Made by a program: the position numbers and the translations under genes
Shown: positions 45,154 to 52,879 of the stretch, one piece after another
Layout: every line of letters starts with the position of its first letter
Numbering within the stretch: position 1 is the stretch's first letter
The notes under the pieces: generated by a model
The model's input: only the letters and a program-made list of their open reading frames with translations
What the model was told of the DNA's origin: nothing
Database searches by the model: none
Assembly: GCA_947630695.1 (NCBI GenBank)
Contig: CANRIM010000001.1
Coordinates: 82,841 to 146,840 of the forward strand
Origin: an uncultured Lachnospiraceae bacterium
GTDB taxonomy: Bacteria > Bacillota > Clostridia > Lachnospirales > Lachnospiraceae
Direction: 5' to 3'
DNA: 64,000 nucleotides

Positions 45154-45913
45154 AGCATATAATAAGAGAAAATTGAAAATGAGCATGGTTGCCTGTGGGC
45201 TGGGACTTTGCCTGCTGCTGTCGGCCTGCGGAAAAGCAAACAAGGATACGCTTTCCGCTGCGATCCGGGAGATCAACGCCGGCAACTATTATGCGGCCAT
45301 CGATCAGTTTACCGCCATTGCGGAGGATAAGGAGACAGATGCGGCGACGCGTTGCGACGCCCTCCTTTATATTGCCGAGGCGGATCTGATGCTGGAGCAG
45401 GACGACGAGGCCATTGCCGCTTATGAAGAGGCGCTGCAGTATGACGAGGACAATACGGAACTGATGATTGCACTGGGTGAAGCACTGCAGAAAAACGGAA
45501 AGACCCAGGACGCGCTGGAGTATTACGAACGTGCGGTTTCCTATGGCGATGAGGAAGCCCTTCCCTTTGTGGGGGCAGCCTATATCGATACCGATTGTTT
45601 TGCAGAGGCGGAAAGCGTGCTGCTGCGTTATATCGAAAAGAATCCCATGAACGCCGCGGCAAATTATTATCTTTCCAAATGCTGTTACGCGCTGGGAAAG
45701 ACAGAAGCGGCGCTGGTATATGCGGAAAATGCGGTACAGCTGGGAGATGCGGCGTACAATGACATCTTACTGTATCATATGGCGGTGCTTTACGAAGATC
45801 TGGGACAGTGGGATAAGGCTTCCGCCTATATGGGCGCATATGTTCAGGCGCATCCGGAGGATGAAAAAGCGAAGACGGAGTATACTTTTATTACCACAAG
45901 GGTACAGCAATAG
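45146..45913 (+). CDS. TPR-repeat lipoprotein
   Basis: This 255-residue protein starts with a basic n-region, a hydrophobic stretch and the lipobox LLSACGK (Cys about residue 28), so it should be lipid-anchored outside. The rest is about five tetratricopeptide-like repeats, for example DEAIAAYEEALQYDEDN and DALEYYERAVSYGDEE. TPR proteins mediate protein contacts; no partner is evident. An in-frame ATG at 45179 would lose the basic n-region, so 45146 is preferred. Confidence 0.85.
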   Translation: MYKAYNKRKLKMSMVACGLGLCLLLSACGKANKDTLSAAIREINAGNYYAAIDQFTAIAEDKETDAATRCDALLYIAEADLMLEQDDEAIAAYEEALQYDEDNTELMIALGEALQKNGKTQDALEYYERAVSYGDEEALPFVGAAYIDTDCFAEAESVLLRYIEKNPMNAAANYYLSKCCYALGKTEAALVYAENAVQLGDAAYNDILLYHMAVLYEDLGQWDKASAYMGAYVQAHPEDEKAKTEYTFITTRVQQ

Positions 45914-45954
45914 GGTTCCTTGGTTGTGTAAAATAAAATAGAAAAGAGGAATGC

Positions 45955-46263
45955 ATGATGCAGGCGATGGAATTTGATCAAAACAATTTCACGCAGGAGG
46001 TTCTTCAGTCGGCAAAACCGGTGCTGGTGGATTTTTTCGCAGTCTGGTGCGCGCCCTGTAAAATGGTTTCGCCGCTGATTGAGGAAATTGCCGCGGAACG
46101 TGATGACATTAAAACCGGCAAGGTGGATGTCGATCAGAATATGGCGCTGGCACAGCAGTATCAGGTCATGAGTATTCCCACATTGATTCTGTTTAAAGAC
46201 GGAAAGCCGGTCAACAAAATTGTGGGCGCAGTACCGAAAGAAGAAATTCTGGCAATGCTTTAA
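45955..46263 (+). CDS. trxA: Thioredoxin
   Basis: This 102-residue thioredoxin has the active site WCAPCK (about 31-36), DFFAVW before it, and the cis-proline in MSIPTLILFKDG. It reduces protein disulphides in the cytoplasm. AGAGGA precedes ATG 45955; a second ATG follows directly. WCAPC instead of WCGPC is a common variant. A terminator follows. Confidence 0.95.
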   Translation: MMQAMEFDQNNFTQEVLQSAKPVLVDFFAVWCAPCKMVSPLIEEIAAERDDIKTGKVDVDQNMALAQQYQVMSIPTLILFKDGKPVNKIVGAVPKEEILAML

Positions 46264-46283
46264 GGAATCTGCACATCAGAGAA

Positions 46284-46320
46284 AAAAGGTTCACACCGGT
46301 ATGGCGTGAACCTTTTGAAA
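46284..46320 (+). terminator. Terminator between trxA and the zinc importer
   Basis: AAAAGGTTCAC (46284-46294) pairs perfectly with GTGAACCTTTT (46306-46316). The T-run is short. It sits 34 bases before the znuA-type start, so it could also act in the leader of that operon. Confidence 0.7.
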
Positions 46321-46350
46321 GTGTGGAGAAGAAAGGAGGCGAAGCGCTGC

Positions 46351-47319
46351 GTGCTGAAACGGATCATGAAAATGGCGGTATGCGCCGGTATGCTCTGCGT
46401 ATTGTTTAGCGGATGCGGACAGGCAAAGCCCGCCGCAGAAAAAGAGGATCTGCGCATCATTTGCACAGGCTTCGCCGAATATGACTGGACAAAAGCGCTG
46501 ACCCGCGGTGCACAGCACGTGCAGCTGTCCTGCCTTCTGGAAGACGGAAACGATCTGCACAGCTTTCAGCCTACGGTAAAAGATATGGCCGCGGTGTCCG
46601 GCTGTGATATATTTATTTACGGCGGCGGAGAGTCCGATCTTTGGGTGCAGGAAATGCTGGACAGCATGGAACATAAGGATATGACCGTGCTTGCGCTGAT
46701 GCAGACCCCCGGTTTTGTGCCGCTGCGGGAAACGCGTATGCCGGGAATGCAGGAGGAAGCGGAGGAAGACGCCTATGACGAGCACGTCTGGCTTTCTTTG
46801 AAAAACGCGGAATTGTTCTGCGGCAGGATCACGGAAATCCTGGAGGAAAGGGATCCTTCCCAGGCAGATCTGTACCGGGCCAATCATGACGCCTATGTGC
46901 GGAAGCTGCAGGAACTGGACGAGGCATATGCGATTGCGGCGGAAACGGCAGCCTCGGATACGCTGCTGGTAGCCGACCGGTTTCCTTTCCGGTATCTGCT
47001 GGCGGATTACGGGCTGAAGGCTTACGCGGCCTTTGCCGGCTGTTCCTCGGAAACGGCGGCCAGTTTCCGGACGATTGTTTTTCTGTCCGAGACCGCAGAT
47101 GCGCTGGGACTGAAAAATATTGTGGTATTAAAAAATTCCGATACCCGGCTGGCGGAAACCGTGCTGGAGAACTGCGCGGATCCAGAGCGGGGCATCGTGG
47201 TCATGGATTCCATGCAGAACGTCCGGATCCGGGGCGAAAGCGCTCCGCCGGCGTATCTGTCTGTCATGGAAACAAATCTGCAGGCGCTGACAGAAGCGCT
47301 TGCATTGAAACAGGAGTAA
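46351..47319 (+). CDS. znuA: Metal ABC transporter substrate-binding lipoprotein (ZnuA/AdcA-like)
   Basis: GTG 46351 is taken as start because AAGGAGG lies 11 nt upstream; ATG 46366 is an alternative. The product has 322 residues with lipobox FSGC. Cluster A-I metal-binding fold: LLEDGNDLHSFQPTVKDM (first His) and DEHVWLSLKNA (second His). The third His, normally in a THDAFGYF-like motif, is replaced in VADRFPFRYLLADYGL. It has no His-rich loop, but an acidic EEAEEDAYDEH stretch. It probably delivers Zn or Mn to ZnuBC. Confidence 0.85.
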   Translation: MLKRIMKMAVCAGMLCVLFSGCGQAKPAAEKEDLRIICTGFAEYDWTKALTRGAQHVQLSCLLEDGNDLHSFQPTVKDMAAVSGCDIFIYGGGESDLWVQEMLDSMEHKDMTVLALMQTPGFVPLRETRMPGMQEEAEEDAYDEHVWLSLKNAELFCGRITEILEERDPSQADLYRANHDAYVRKLQELDEAYAIAAETAASDTLLVADRFPFRYLLADYGLKAYAAFAGCSSETAASFRTIVFLSETADALGLKNIVVLKNSDTRLAETVLENCADPERGIVVMDSMQNVRIRGESAPPAYLSVMETNLQALTEALALKQE

Positions 47320-47322
47320 GGA

Positions 47323-48021
47323 ATGGCGCAGCTGGTTTGTAAAGCGCTTTCTCTGGGATATGAGGGAAGGTGCGTGGTAAACGGATTGAACTTTCAGGTC
47401 AATCAGGGAGATTATATCTGCATTGCGGGAGAAAACGGATCGGGAAAGACGACGCTGATGAAAACGCTGCTGCATCTGACGCCGCCGTTGGGCGGAGAAA
47501 TCATCACCGACGAATCCTTTTCTCTGGAGGAAATCGGCTATCTGCCGCAGCAGCGGCAGCCCCAGAGCGATTTTGTGGCGTCCGTATATGAAATTGTGCT
47601 TTCCGGAACCATAGCGCGGCTGAAAAACCGGGCGTTTTACGGAAAAGCAGAGAAACAGACGGCTTTAAACAGTATGGAACGCTTTGGTATTCTGGATTTG
47701 CGGAAAAAGAGTTTCCGGTCCCTTTCAGGCGGGCAGCAGCAGCGGGTGCTGCTGGCCCGGGCATACTGCGCCGCCGGAAAAATGCTGCTGCTGGACGAAC
47801 CGGTGTCTGGCCTGGATCCGAAATTTGCCGCGGAAATGTATGATATCATCGAGGGCCTGCATGAGGACGGGATGACGATTCTGATGATTTCCCACGACCG
47901 GAAAGCGCTGGATTATGCGGATCATGTGCTGCATATCGGGGACACGCTGTTTTTCGGCACGACGGAGGAATATCTGAAAAGTCCTCTGGGCAAGACCTTT
48001 TATGCTTACGGAGGAGAATGA
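47323..48021 (+). CDS. znuC: Metal ABC transporter ATPase
   Basis: This 232-residue ATPase has Walker A GENGSGKTTL, signature SLSGGQQQRVLLARA, Walker B MLLLDEPVSGLDP and the H-loop ISHD. It has the small size of ZnuC/AdcC proteins. The gene starts 3 bases after znuA, whose end supplies the ribosome site CAGGAG. Confidence 0.93.
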   Translation: MAQLVCKALSLGYEGRCVVNGLNFQVNQGDYICIAGENGSGKTTLMKTLLHLTPPLGGEIITDESFSLEEIGYLPQQRQPQSDFVASVYEIVLSGTIARLKNRAFYGKAEKQTALNSMERFGILDLRKKSFRSLSGGQQQRVLLARAYCAAGKMLLLDEPVSGLDPKFAAEMYDIIEGLHEDGMTILMISHDRKALDYADHVLHIGDTLFFGTTEEYLKSPLGKTFYAYGGE

Positions 48022-48023
48022 TC

Positions 48024-48863
48024 ATGGGAGAAATCATTACTTATTTTCAATATCCGTTCGTTCGTTACGCGCTGATTACCGGCGTGCTGATTTCTCTGTG
48101 TACGGCGCTGCTGGGGGTACCTCTGGTCCTGCGCCGCTTTTCCTATATCGGTGACGGATTGTCCCATGTGGCCTTCGGCGCGCTGGCCATTGCATCGGTA
48201 CTGCATCTGACAAATCAGATGCTGCTGGTGCTGCCTGTAACCATTCTCTGTGCGGTGCTGCTGCTTCGCACCGGGCAGAATACCCTGATCAAAGGAGACG
48301 CGGCCATTGCGATGCTTTCCGTTTCCGCGCTGGCGCTGGGCTATCTGCTGATGCATCTGTTTTCGGTTTCTTCCAATATCAGCGGAGACGTCTGCAGCAC
48401 GCTGTTTGGGTCCAGCTCCATTCTGACCCTTGACCGGACCCGGGTGCTGCTTTGCACGGTGCTGTCTCTTTTGGTTACGATATTTTTTATTCTATATTAT
48501 AACCGGATTTTTACGGTTACATTTGATGAAACCTTTGCGAGAGCCACCGGCGTGCGGGCAGGGCTTTGTAATCTGCTGTTCGCCATTGTGATCGCGGTGG
48601 TGATTGTGCTGGCCATGAACCTGGTGGGGTCGCTTTTGATTTCAGCGCTGGTGATATTTCCGGCGCTGTCTTCCATGCGGCTGTTCCACAGCTTTAAATC
48701 GGTCACAGTGTCCGCCTGCCTGATTTCGGTCTTCTGTACGGTGATAGGCACGCTGTTCTCGATTCTGTGCGAGGCGCCGGTGGGGGCGTCTATCGTGGCC
48801 TGCGATATGATTGTGTTTCTTATCTGCGCAGGGGCGGCAAAAGCGATGCGTCTTGGCCGCTGA
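48024..48863 (+). CDS. znuB: Metal ABC transporter permease
   Basis: This 279-residue membrane protein of the ABC-3 family has about eight hydrophobic helices; hallmarks are LGVPLVLRRFSYIGDGLSHVAFG near the N-terminus and LVGSLLISALVIFPALSSM. GGAGGAG is 8 nt before ATG 48024; ATG 48018, which overlaps the znuC stop, is an alternative. It completes the znuACB importer. No Zur box was recognised upstream. Confidence 0.93.
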   Translation: MGEIITYFQYPFVRYALITGVLISLCTALLGVPLVLRRFSYIGDGLSHVAFGALAIASVLHLTNQMLLVLPVTILCAVLLLRTGQNTLIKGDAAIAMLSVSALALGYLLMHLFSVSSNISGDVCSTLFGSSSILTLDRTRVLLCTVLSLLVTIFFILYYNRIFTVTFDETFARATGVRAGLCNLLFAIVIAVVIVLAMNLVGSLLISALVIFPALSSMRLFHSFKSVTVSACLISVFCTVIGTLFSILCEAPVGASIVACDMIVFLICAGAAKAMRLGR

Positions 48864-48882
48864 CCGGAAAAAATCAGGAGGC

Positions 48883-48911
48883 ATCCGAAACCCGGCGTTG
48901 CGGTTTCGGAT
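48883..48911 (+). other. Hairpin between ribosome site and start codon
   Basis: ATCCGAAACC (48883-48892) pairs perfectly with GGTTTCGGAT (48902-48911) around a 9-nt loop. The only AGGAGG (48876-48881) lies just upstream and ATG 48912 directly downstream, so the folded stem would bring the two close together. Confidence 0.75.
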
Positions 48912-49763
48912 ATGGAAAATGGTATGTTTTATGTGATTGGTGCGGCAGCTGTATCTGCGCTGCTGCTTCTTTTCATGGTCTGTCCGGCGCTCCGGAAGCA
49001 TCCGGACCGGCGGCTGCTGGAAGGAAGTTATATTGCGCATCGGGGGCTGCACGACCTGCAGCCGGATGTTCCGGAAAATTCCCTGCCTGCCTTTGCCCTT
49101 GCGGCAAAGCTGGGGTATCCGGTGGAACTGGACATTCATCTGAGCCGGGACGGGGAAGTCATCGTATTTCACGACGGAAATTTCGGGCGCATGTGCGGAT
49201 CCGACAAAAAACCGGAAAGCTGTACCCTTGCGGAAATCAAAACCCTCCGGCTGGCGGGAACCCGGGAACGGATCCCGACGCTGGCGGAATGCCTGGCGGT
49301 CATTGACGGCCGGGTTCCGGTTCTGATCGAATTTAAGTGCAGCGGCGGTTCCTGCCGGCCGCTTTGCAGGGCGGCGGATCAGATCCTTGCGGCGTATCAG
49401 GGCGCATATCAGGTGCAGTCCTTTTATCCGCCGGTGCTGTACTGGTACCGGCGGCATCGAAAAGAAGTGATGCGGGGACAGCTGGCCGGGGGTTTTCGGC
49501 AGAATAAACGCTTTTCCCTGCTGCGCACGCTGCTTTCCTGTCTGGTGTTTAATTTCCTGGCCAGGCCGGATTTTATCTCTTATCAGTACACCAACGGAAA
49601 CAATTTGTTTTTCCGGCTCTGCAAACGGCTTGGCGCAGCGTCCTGCGGCTGGACCTTCCGGGCGCCCCGGGAATTAAAAAAATACAAACAGATGTACCGG
49701 GCATGGATCTTTGAAGGATTTGTGCCTGCAAAAACAACGGAAAAAGAAAGCGGAAATACATGA
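48912..49763 (+). CDS. Membrane-anchored glycerophosphodiester phosphodiesterase
   Basis: This 283-residue protein has one N-terminal membrane helix (about 5-25), then a GDPD domain with the catalytic pair AHRGL and VFHDGNFGRM, PENSLPAF, and the metal ligands ELDIHLSRDG. It should split glycerophosphodiesters to glycerol-3-phosphate and an alcohol at the membrane face. The C-terminal GDPD part (ISYQYTNGN, ASCGWTFR) is divergent from the usual GVxVxxWTVN. Start and ribosome site are separated by a hairpin. Its stop overlaps the MATE gene. Confidence 0.9.
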   Translation: MENGMFYVIGAAAVSALLLLFMVCPALRKHPDRRLLEGSYIAHRGLHDLQPDVPENSLPAFALAAKLGYPVELDIHLSRDGEVIVFHDGNFGRMCGSDKKPESCTLAEIKTLRLAGTRERIPTLAECLAVIDGRVPVLIEFKCSGGSCRPLCRAADQILAAYQGAYQVQSFYPPVLYWYRRHRKEVMRGQLAGGFRQNKRFSLLRTLLSCLVFNFLARPDFISYQYTNGNNLFFRLCKRLGAASCGWTFRAPRELKKYKQMYRAWIFEGFVPAKTTEKESGNT

Positions 49764-51127
49764 ATAAAGATTTAACGACGGGAAATCCGTCCCGGATTTT
49801 GTGGCGGTTTTGCCTGCCTTTGTTTGGAAGTGTGATTTTTCAGCAACTCTACAATATTGCGGACAGCTTTGTGGCGGGAAAATTTATCGGTGAAGAAGCG
49901 CTGGCAGCCGTGGGAAACAGTTATGAAGTCACGCTGATTTTTATTGCCTTTGCTTTTGGATGCAATATCGGCTGCTCCGTCATCGTTTCGCAGCTGTTCG
50001 GTGCGAAACGGATGAAGGATCTGAAAACCGCCGTCTATACGACCATGATCGCCACCGGCGTACTGTGCGGCCTGCTGATGCTGGTGGGGCTGGTTTTCTG
50101 TACCGGCCTGCTGCATCTGATCAATACGCCGGCGAATATTATCGCGGATTCCGCTCTTTACCTGCGCATTTATATCTGCGGACTGCCCTTTGTGTTTTAT
50201 TACAATGTTTCCACCGGTATATTTTCCGCACTGGGAGATTCGAAAACGCCCTTCATATTTCTGACCATTTCTTCCATCTCCAATATTGTGATGGACATTG
50301 TGTTCGTAACGGCCCTTTCCTCCGTGTTTACCCGAGGGGTGGACGGCGTGGCCTGGGCGACCTTTATCTGTCAGGGCGTCAGCTGTCTGTTCGCGCTGTA
50401 TTTTGTGCTCAAACGGCTGAAAACAATTGAAACCGAAGGCAAGATCCTACGCTTTTCCTGGAACCTGCTGCGGCGGATCGGTATTGTGGCGGTGCCCAGT
50501 ACCTTGCAGCAGAGTTTTGTATCCGTGGGAAATATTATTATCCAAAGTATTATCAACAGCTTCGGTTCCGGGGTCATGGCGGGATATTCCGCTTCCGTGA
50601 AGCTGAACAATCTGGTGATCACATCCCTGATCACCATCGGCAACGGCCTGTCCAATTATACGGCGCAGAATGTAGGCGCGCGAAAATATGAACGGGTACG
50701 GGAGGGCTTCCGCGCGGGGCTGAAAATGGTTTGGATCCTGTGCATTCCGCTGACCGCCGCATACCTGCTGGCGCCGAAAGCGCTGATGCATGTATTTCTG
50801 GACGAACCAACCGCCATGGCCATGCGTTCCGGCGTTGCCTTTCTGCGGCTGCTTTCCCCCTTCTATTTTATGGTGGGCGCCAAGCTGATTTCCGACGGCA
50901 TTCTGCGGGGCGAAGGCAGAATGGTGAGCTTTATGGTGGCGACCTTCACCGATCTGGTTTTGCGTGTGGTGCTGGCCAAGCTGCTTTCCCTGCAGTTCGG
51001 CTGGTTCGGTATCTGGCTGGCCTGGCCCATCGGATGGTTTGCGGCCACTCTGTGCTCGGTGGGCTTTTGCAGAAAAAGTTTCCGGCAGCAGCGGGCGCAA
51101 ATCGACAGGGACAGCGGACAAACATAA
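49760..51127 (+). CDS. MATE family efflux transporter
   Basis: This 455-residue protein has about twelve hydrophobic helices in two related halves. The N-terminus reads LWRFCLPLFGSVIFQQLYNIADSFVAG, typical of MATE exporters of clostridia, with later QNVGARKYERVREGF. It would export drugs or metabolites with a Na+ or H+ gradient; the substrate cannot be read. It overlaps the GDPD stop as ATGA. Confidence 0.93.
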   Translation: MNKDLTTGNPSRILWRFCLPLFGSVIFQQLYNIADSFVAGKFIGEEALAAVGNSYEVTLIFIAFAFGCNIGCSVIVSQLFGAKRMKDLKTAVYTTMIATGVLCGLLMLVGLVFCTGLLHLINTPANIIADSALYLRIYICGLPFVFYYNVSTGIFSALGDSKTPFIFLTISSISNIVMDIVFVTALSSVFTRGVDGVAWATFICQGVSCLFALYFVLKRLKTIETEGKILRFSWNLLRRIGIVAVPSTLQQSFVSVGNIIIQSIINSFGSGVMAGYSASVKLNNLVITSLITIGNGLSNYTAQNVGARKYERVREGFRAGLKMVWILCIPLTAAYLLAPKALMHVFLDEPTAMAMRSGVAFLRLLSPFYFMVGAKLISDGILRGEGRMVSFMVATFTDLVLRVVLAKLLSLQFGWFGIWLAWPIGWFAATLCSVGFCRKSFRQQRAQIDRDSGQT

Positions 51128-51141
51128 GCCGGGCGGACTTG

Positions 51142-51170
51142 TTGTAAACTTTTTCCGTTTGTGGTACAAT
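51142..51170 (+). promoter_or_regulatory. Promoter of the E2-like gene
   Basis: TTGTAA (51142-51147), 17-nt spacer, TACAAT (51165-51170), 40 bases before the start codon at 51211. Confidence 0.7.
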
Positions 51171-51210
51171 AAAAAGAAAACTGCGACAGTATACGAAAGA
51201 GGAAAAATTT

Positions 51211-52101
51211 ATGGCAAAGGAAAAACGCAGATGGGGAGACAGAAAAGACGGAAAGCTGATCAGAGATCTGGACGGCATGCATTTTATTACGCCGCTTCTG
51301 TATCCGAATCGCTGTGACAATGAGGCTTATATTTCGGAACGGATCGATCTGACGGAAATCGACCGGTATCTGGCAGAAAAAAACGCGGACAATCCGGAAT
51401 TCAAATATACACTGTTTCACCTGATCGTCACGGCAGTGATCAAATGTATCACGCTGCGGCCCAAGCTCAATCGGTTTATTGCAAACAAAAACTTTTATCA
51501 GAGAAACGAGATCAGTGCGTCCTTTGTAATCAAAAAGCAGTTCCAGGACGAGTCCAGAGAAGGCCTGGCTTTTGTGCATGCAAAGGAGGATTCCACGCTG
51601 GAAACCATCCGCGCGGATATTTACAGGCAGGTGACGGACTGCCGCAGCGGCAAGATCGACGCCTCCAGCGACAGCATGGATCTTTTCAACAAGATGCCGC
51701 GTTTTCTGTCCAAATTTATTGTCTGGGTGATTACCCGGCTGGACAAGCACGGAAAGGTGCCGTCTTCGCTGATTGCCTCAGACCCGTACTATTCTTCGGT
51801 GGTATTGTCCAATCTGGGATCCATCGGCATGAAATGCGGATATCATCACCTGACCAACTGGGGCACCAATTCTCTGTTCGTCATTGTGGGAGAAATCGGA
51901 AAGCGGAAGTTTTATGACAAAGAGGGAAATGAAACGCTGAAAAATTCCGTGGAATTGGGACTGACCATCGATGAACGGCTGGCAGACGGATATTATTATT
52001 CCAAGACGGTGAAACTGCTGAAATATCTGCTGGAGCATCCGCAGCTGCTGGAACATCCCGTCAATGAAGAAATTCCGGAGGAGCTTTACAAAAAGCGCTA
52101 A
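51211..52101 (+). CDS. 2-oxoacid dehydrogenase E2-like / CAT-like protein lacking the catalytic His
   Basis: This 296-residue protein has the fold of the E2 acyltransferase catalytic domain, without lipoyl or peripheral-binding domains. Segments such as YTLFHLIVTAVIKCI, SASFVIKKQF, VLSNLGSIGMKCGYHHL and VELGLTIDERLADG follow E2 spacing. The catalytic motif DHRxxDG reads DERLADG (254-260): Glu255 stands where the catalytic His should be. Classical acetyl transfer is therefore unlikely. No other dehydrogenase subunits are near. AGAGGAAA precedes ATG 51211. Confidence 0.8.
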   Translation: MAKEKRRWGDRKDGKLIRDLDGMHFITPLLYPNRCDNEAYISERIDLTEIDRYLAEKNADNPEFKYTLFHLIVTAVIKCITLRPKLNRFIANKNFYQRNEISASFVIKKQFQDESREGLAFVHAKEDSTLETIRADIYRQVTDCRSGKIDASSDSMDLFNKMPRFLSKFIVWVITRLDKHGKVPSSLIASDPYYSSVVLSNLGSIGMKCGYHHLTNWGTNSLFVIVGEIGKRKFYDKEGNETLKNSVELGLTIDERLADGYYYSKTVKLLKYLLEHPQLLEHPVNEEIPEELYKKR

Positions 52102-52111
52102 ATGACATTTT

Positions 52112-52759
52112 ATGATACAAAGACTCAAAAAAGACCGATGCTGGCTGTACGCCCTTGTACTGCCCGCGTATCTGATTGCTTTTTTTCTGGTGGAACATCT
52201 GATTACCGACAATTACTGGTCTTCCTGGTGCATCGTGGACGACTGGATCCCGTTTTTTGAATGGGCGGTGATTCCCTATGTGCTCTGGTATCCCTTCCAG
52301 TTGTTCGGCGCGATTTATCTGTTGTATCAGGATACCATCGGATATAAAAAATATGCGGTGGCTTTCGGCGCCGGTTTCGCCATGGCCCTGCTGGTATGTG
52401 TGATTTTCCCCAACGGACAGGATCTGCGTCCGGCCGCTTTTGTACATGACAATCTGGCGACCCGGCTGCTGACGGGGATTTATGCGGCGGATACCAATAC
52501 GAACGTACTGCCCAGTATGCATGTGATCGGTTCTTTTTCCATCTGTACGGCGCTGCTGAAGTCGGAAAGCGTAAAGCAAAGGTGGATACGCACCGGCGCG
52601 GTGTGTTTAAGTATTGTGATCTGTATTTCCACGGTGCTGGTCAAGCAGCATTCGATCCTGGATGTGATTGCGGCGGTTCCGTTTTGTGTCATTCTTTATT
52701 TTCTTGTGTATTGGGACCGGTCTCCGGTTTCAAAGGGGCTGCGGAAGAAAGCTGCATAG
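52112..52759 (+). CDS. PAP2-superfamily membrane phosphatase
   Basis: This 215-residue protein has six likely membrane helices and the late PAP2 motifs: LPSMHVIGSF (motif 2, SxxHx) and KQHSILDVIAA (motif 3, with the nucleophile His). Motif 1 (KxxxxxxRP) is represented weakly by GQDLRPAAF. It may dephosphorylate a lipid phosphate such as phosphatidate or undecaprenyl diphosphate, or act as an inositol-lipid enzyme. It starts 10 bases after the E2-like gene. Confidence 0.85.
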   Translation: MIQRLKKDRCWLYALVLPAYLIAFFLVEHLITDNYWSSWCIVDDWIPFFEWAVIPYVLWYPFQLFGAIYLLYQDTIGYKKYAVAFGAGFAMALLVCVIFPNGQDLRPAAFVHDNLATRLLTGIYAADTNTNVLPSMHVIGSFSICTALLKSESVKQRWIRTGAVCLSIVICISTVLVKQHSILDVIAAVPFCVILYFLVYWDRSPVSKGLRKKAA

Positions 52760-52774
52760 CCCCCGAATTAGTAT

Positions 52775-52876
52775 AAGGAGGAAGGCTTATGCGCAGCATA
52801 ACTGGAATGCCTTCCGACGACTTGGCAGGTGCGCCCTTCAGGCGCGCGTGCCGCTACCTTAATAAATGGAGGAAGC
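52775..52876 (+). repeat. Structured RNA-like element, copy B
   Basis: This copy lies between the PAP2 gene and dnaX, with no terminator. It has the same layout as copy A: AAGGAGGAAGGC with TTATGC-GCA-GCATAA and GCCTTCC, then GACGACTTGGCA, GTGCGCC paired with GGCGCGC, and TGCC, ending in TACCTTAATAA and the dnaX ribosome site TGGAGGAAG. In hairpin 2 a T-A pair of copy A is a C-G pair here, and loops differ (GAA/GCA; CCC/CTTCA). A 1-nt length change in the hairpin 1 loop breaks any shared reading frame from the ATG. Bacterial SRP RNA is often found near dnaX, but the conserved SRP apical motif is absent. Confidence 0.8.
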
Positions 52877-52879
52877 GTC

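Noticed and set aside
52775..52860. Element before dnaX as SRP RNA (ffs)
   Set aside because: The location fits, but the conserved apical GGAA-loop helix motif of SRP RNA is not present, and a second copy lies before an unrelated gene.
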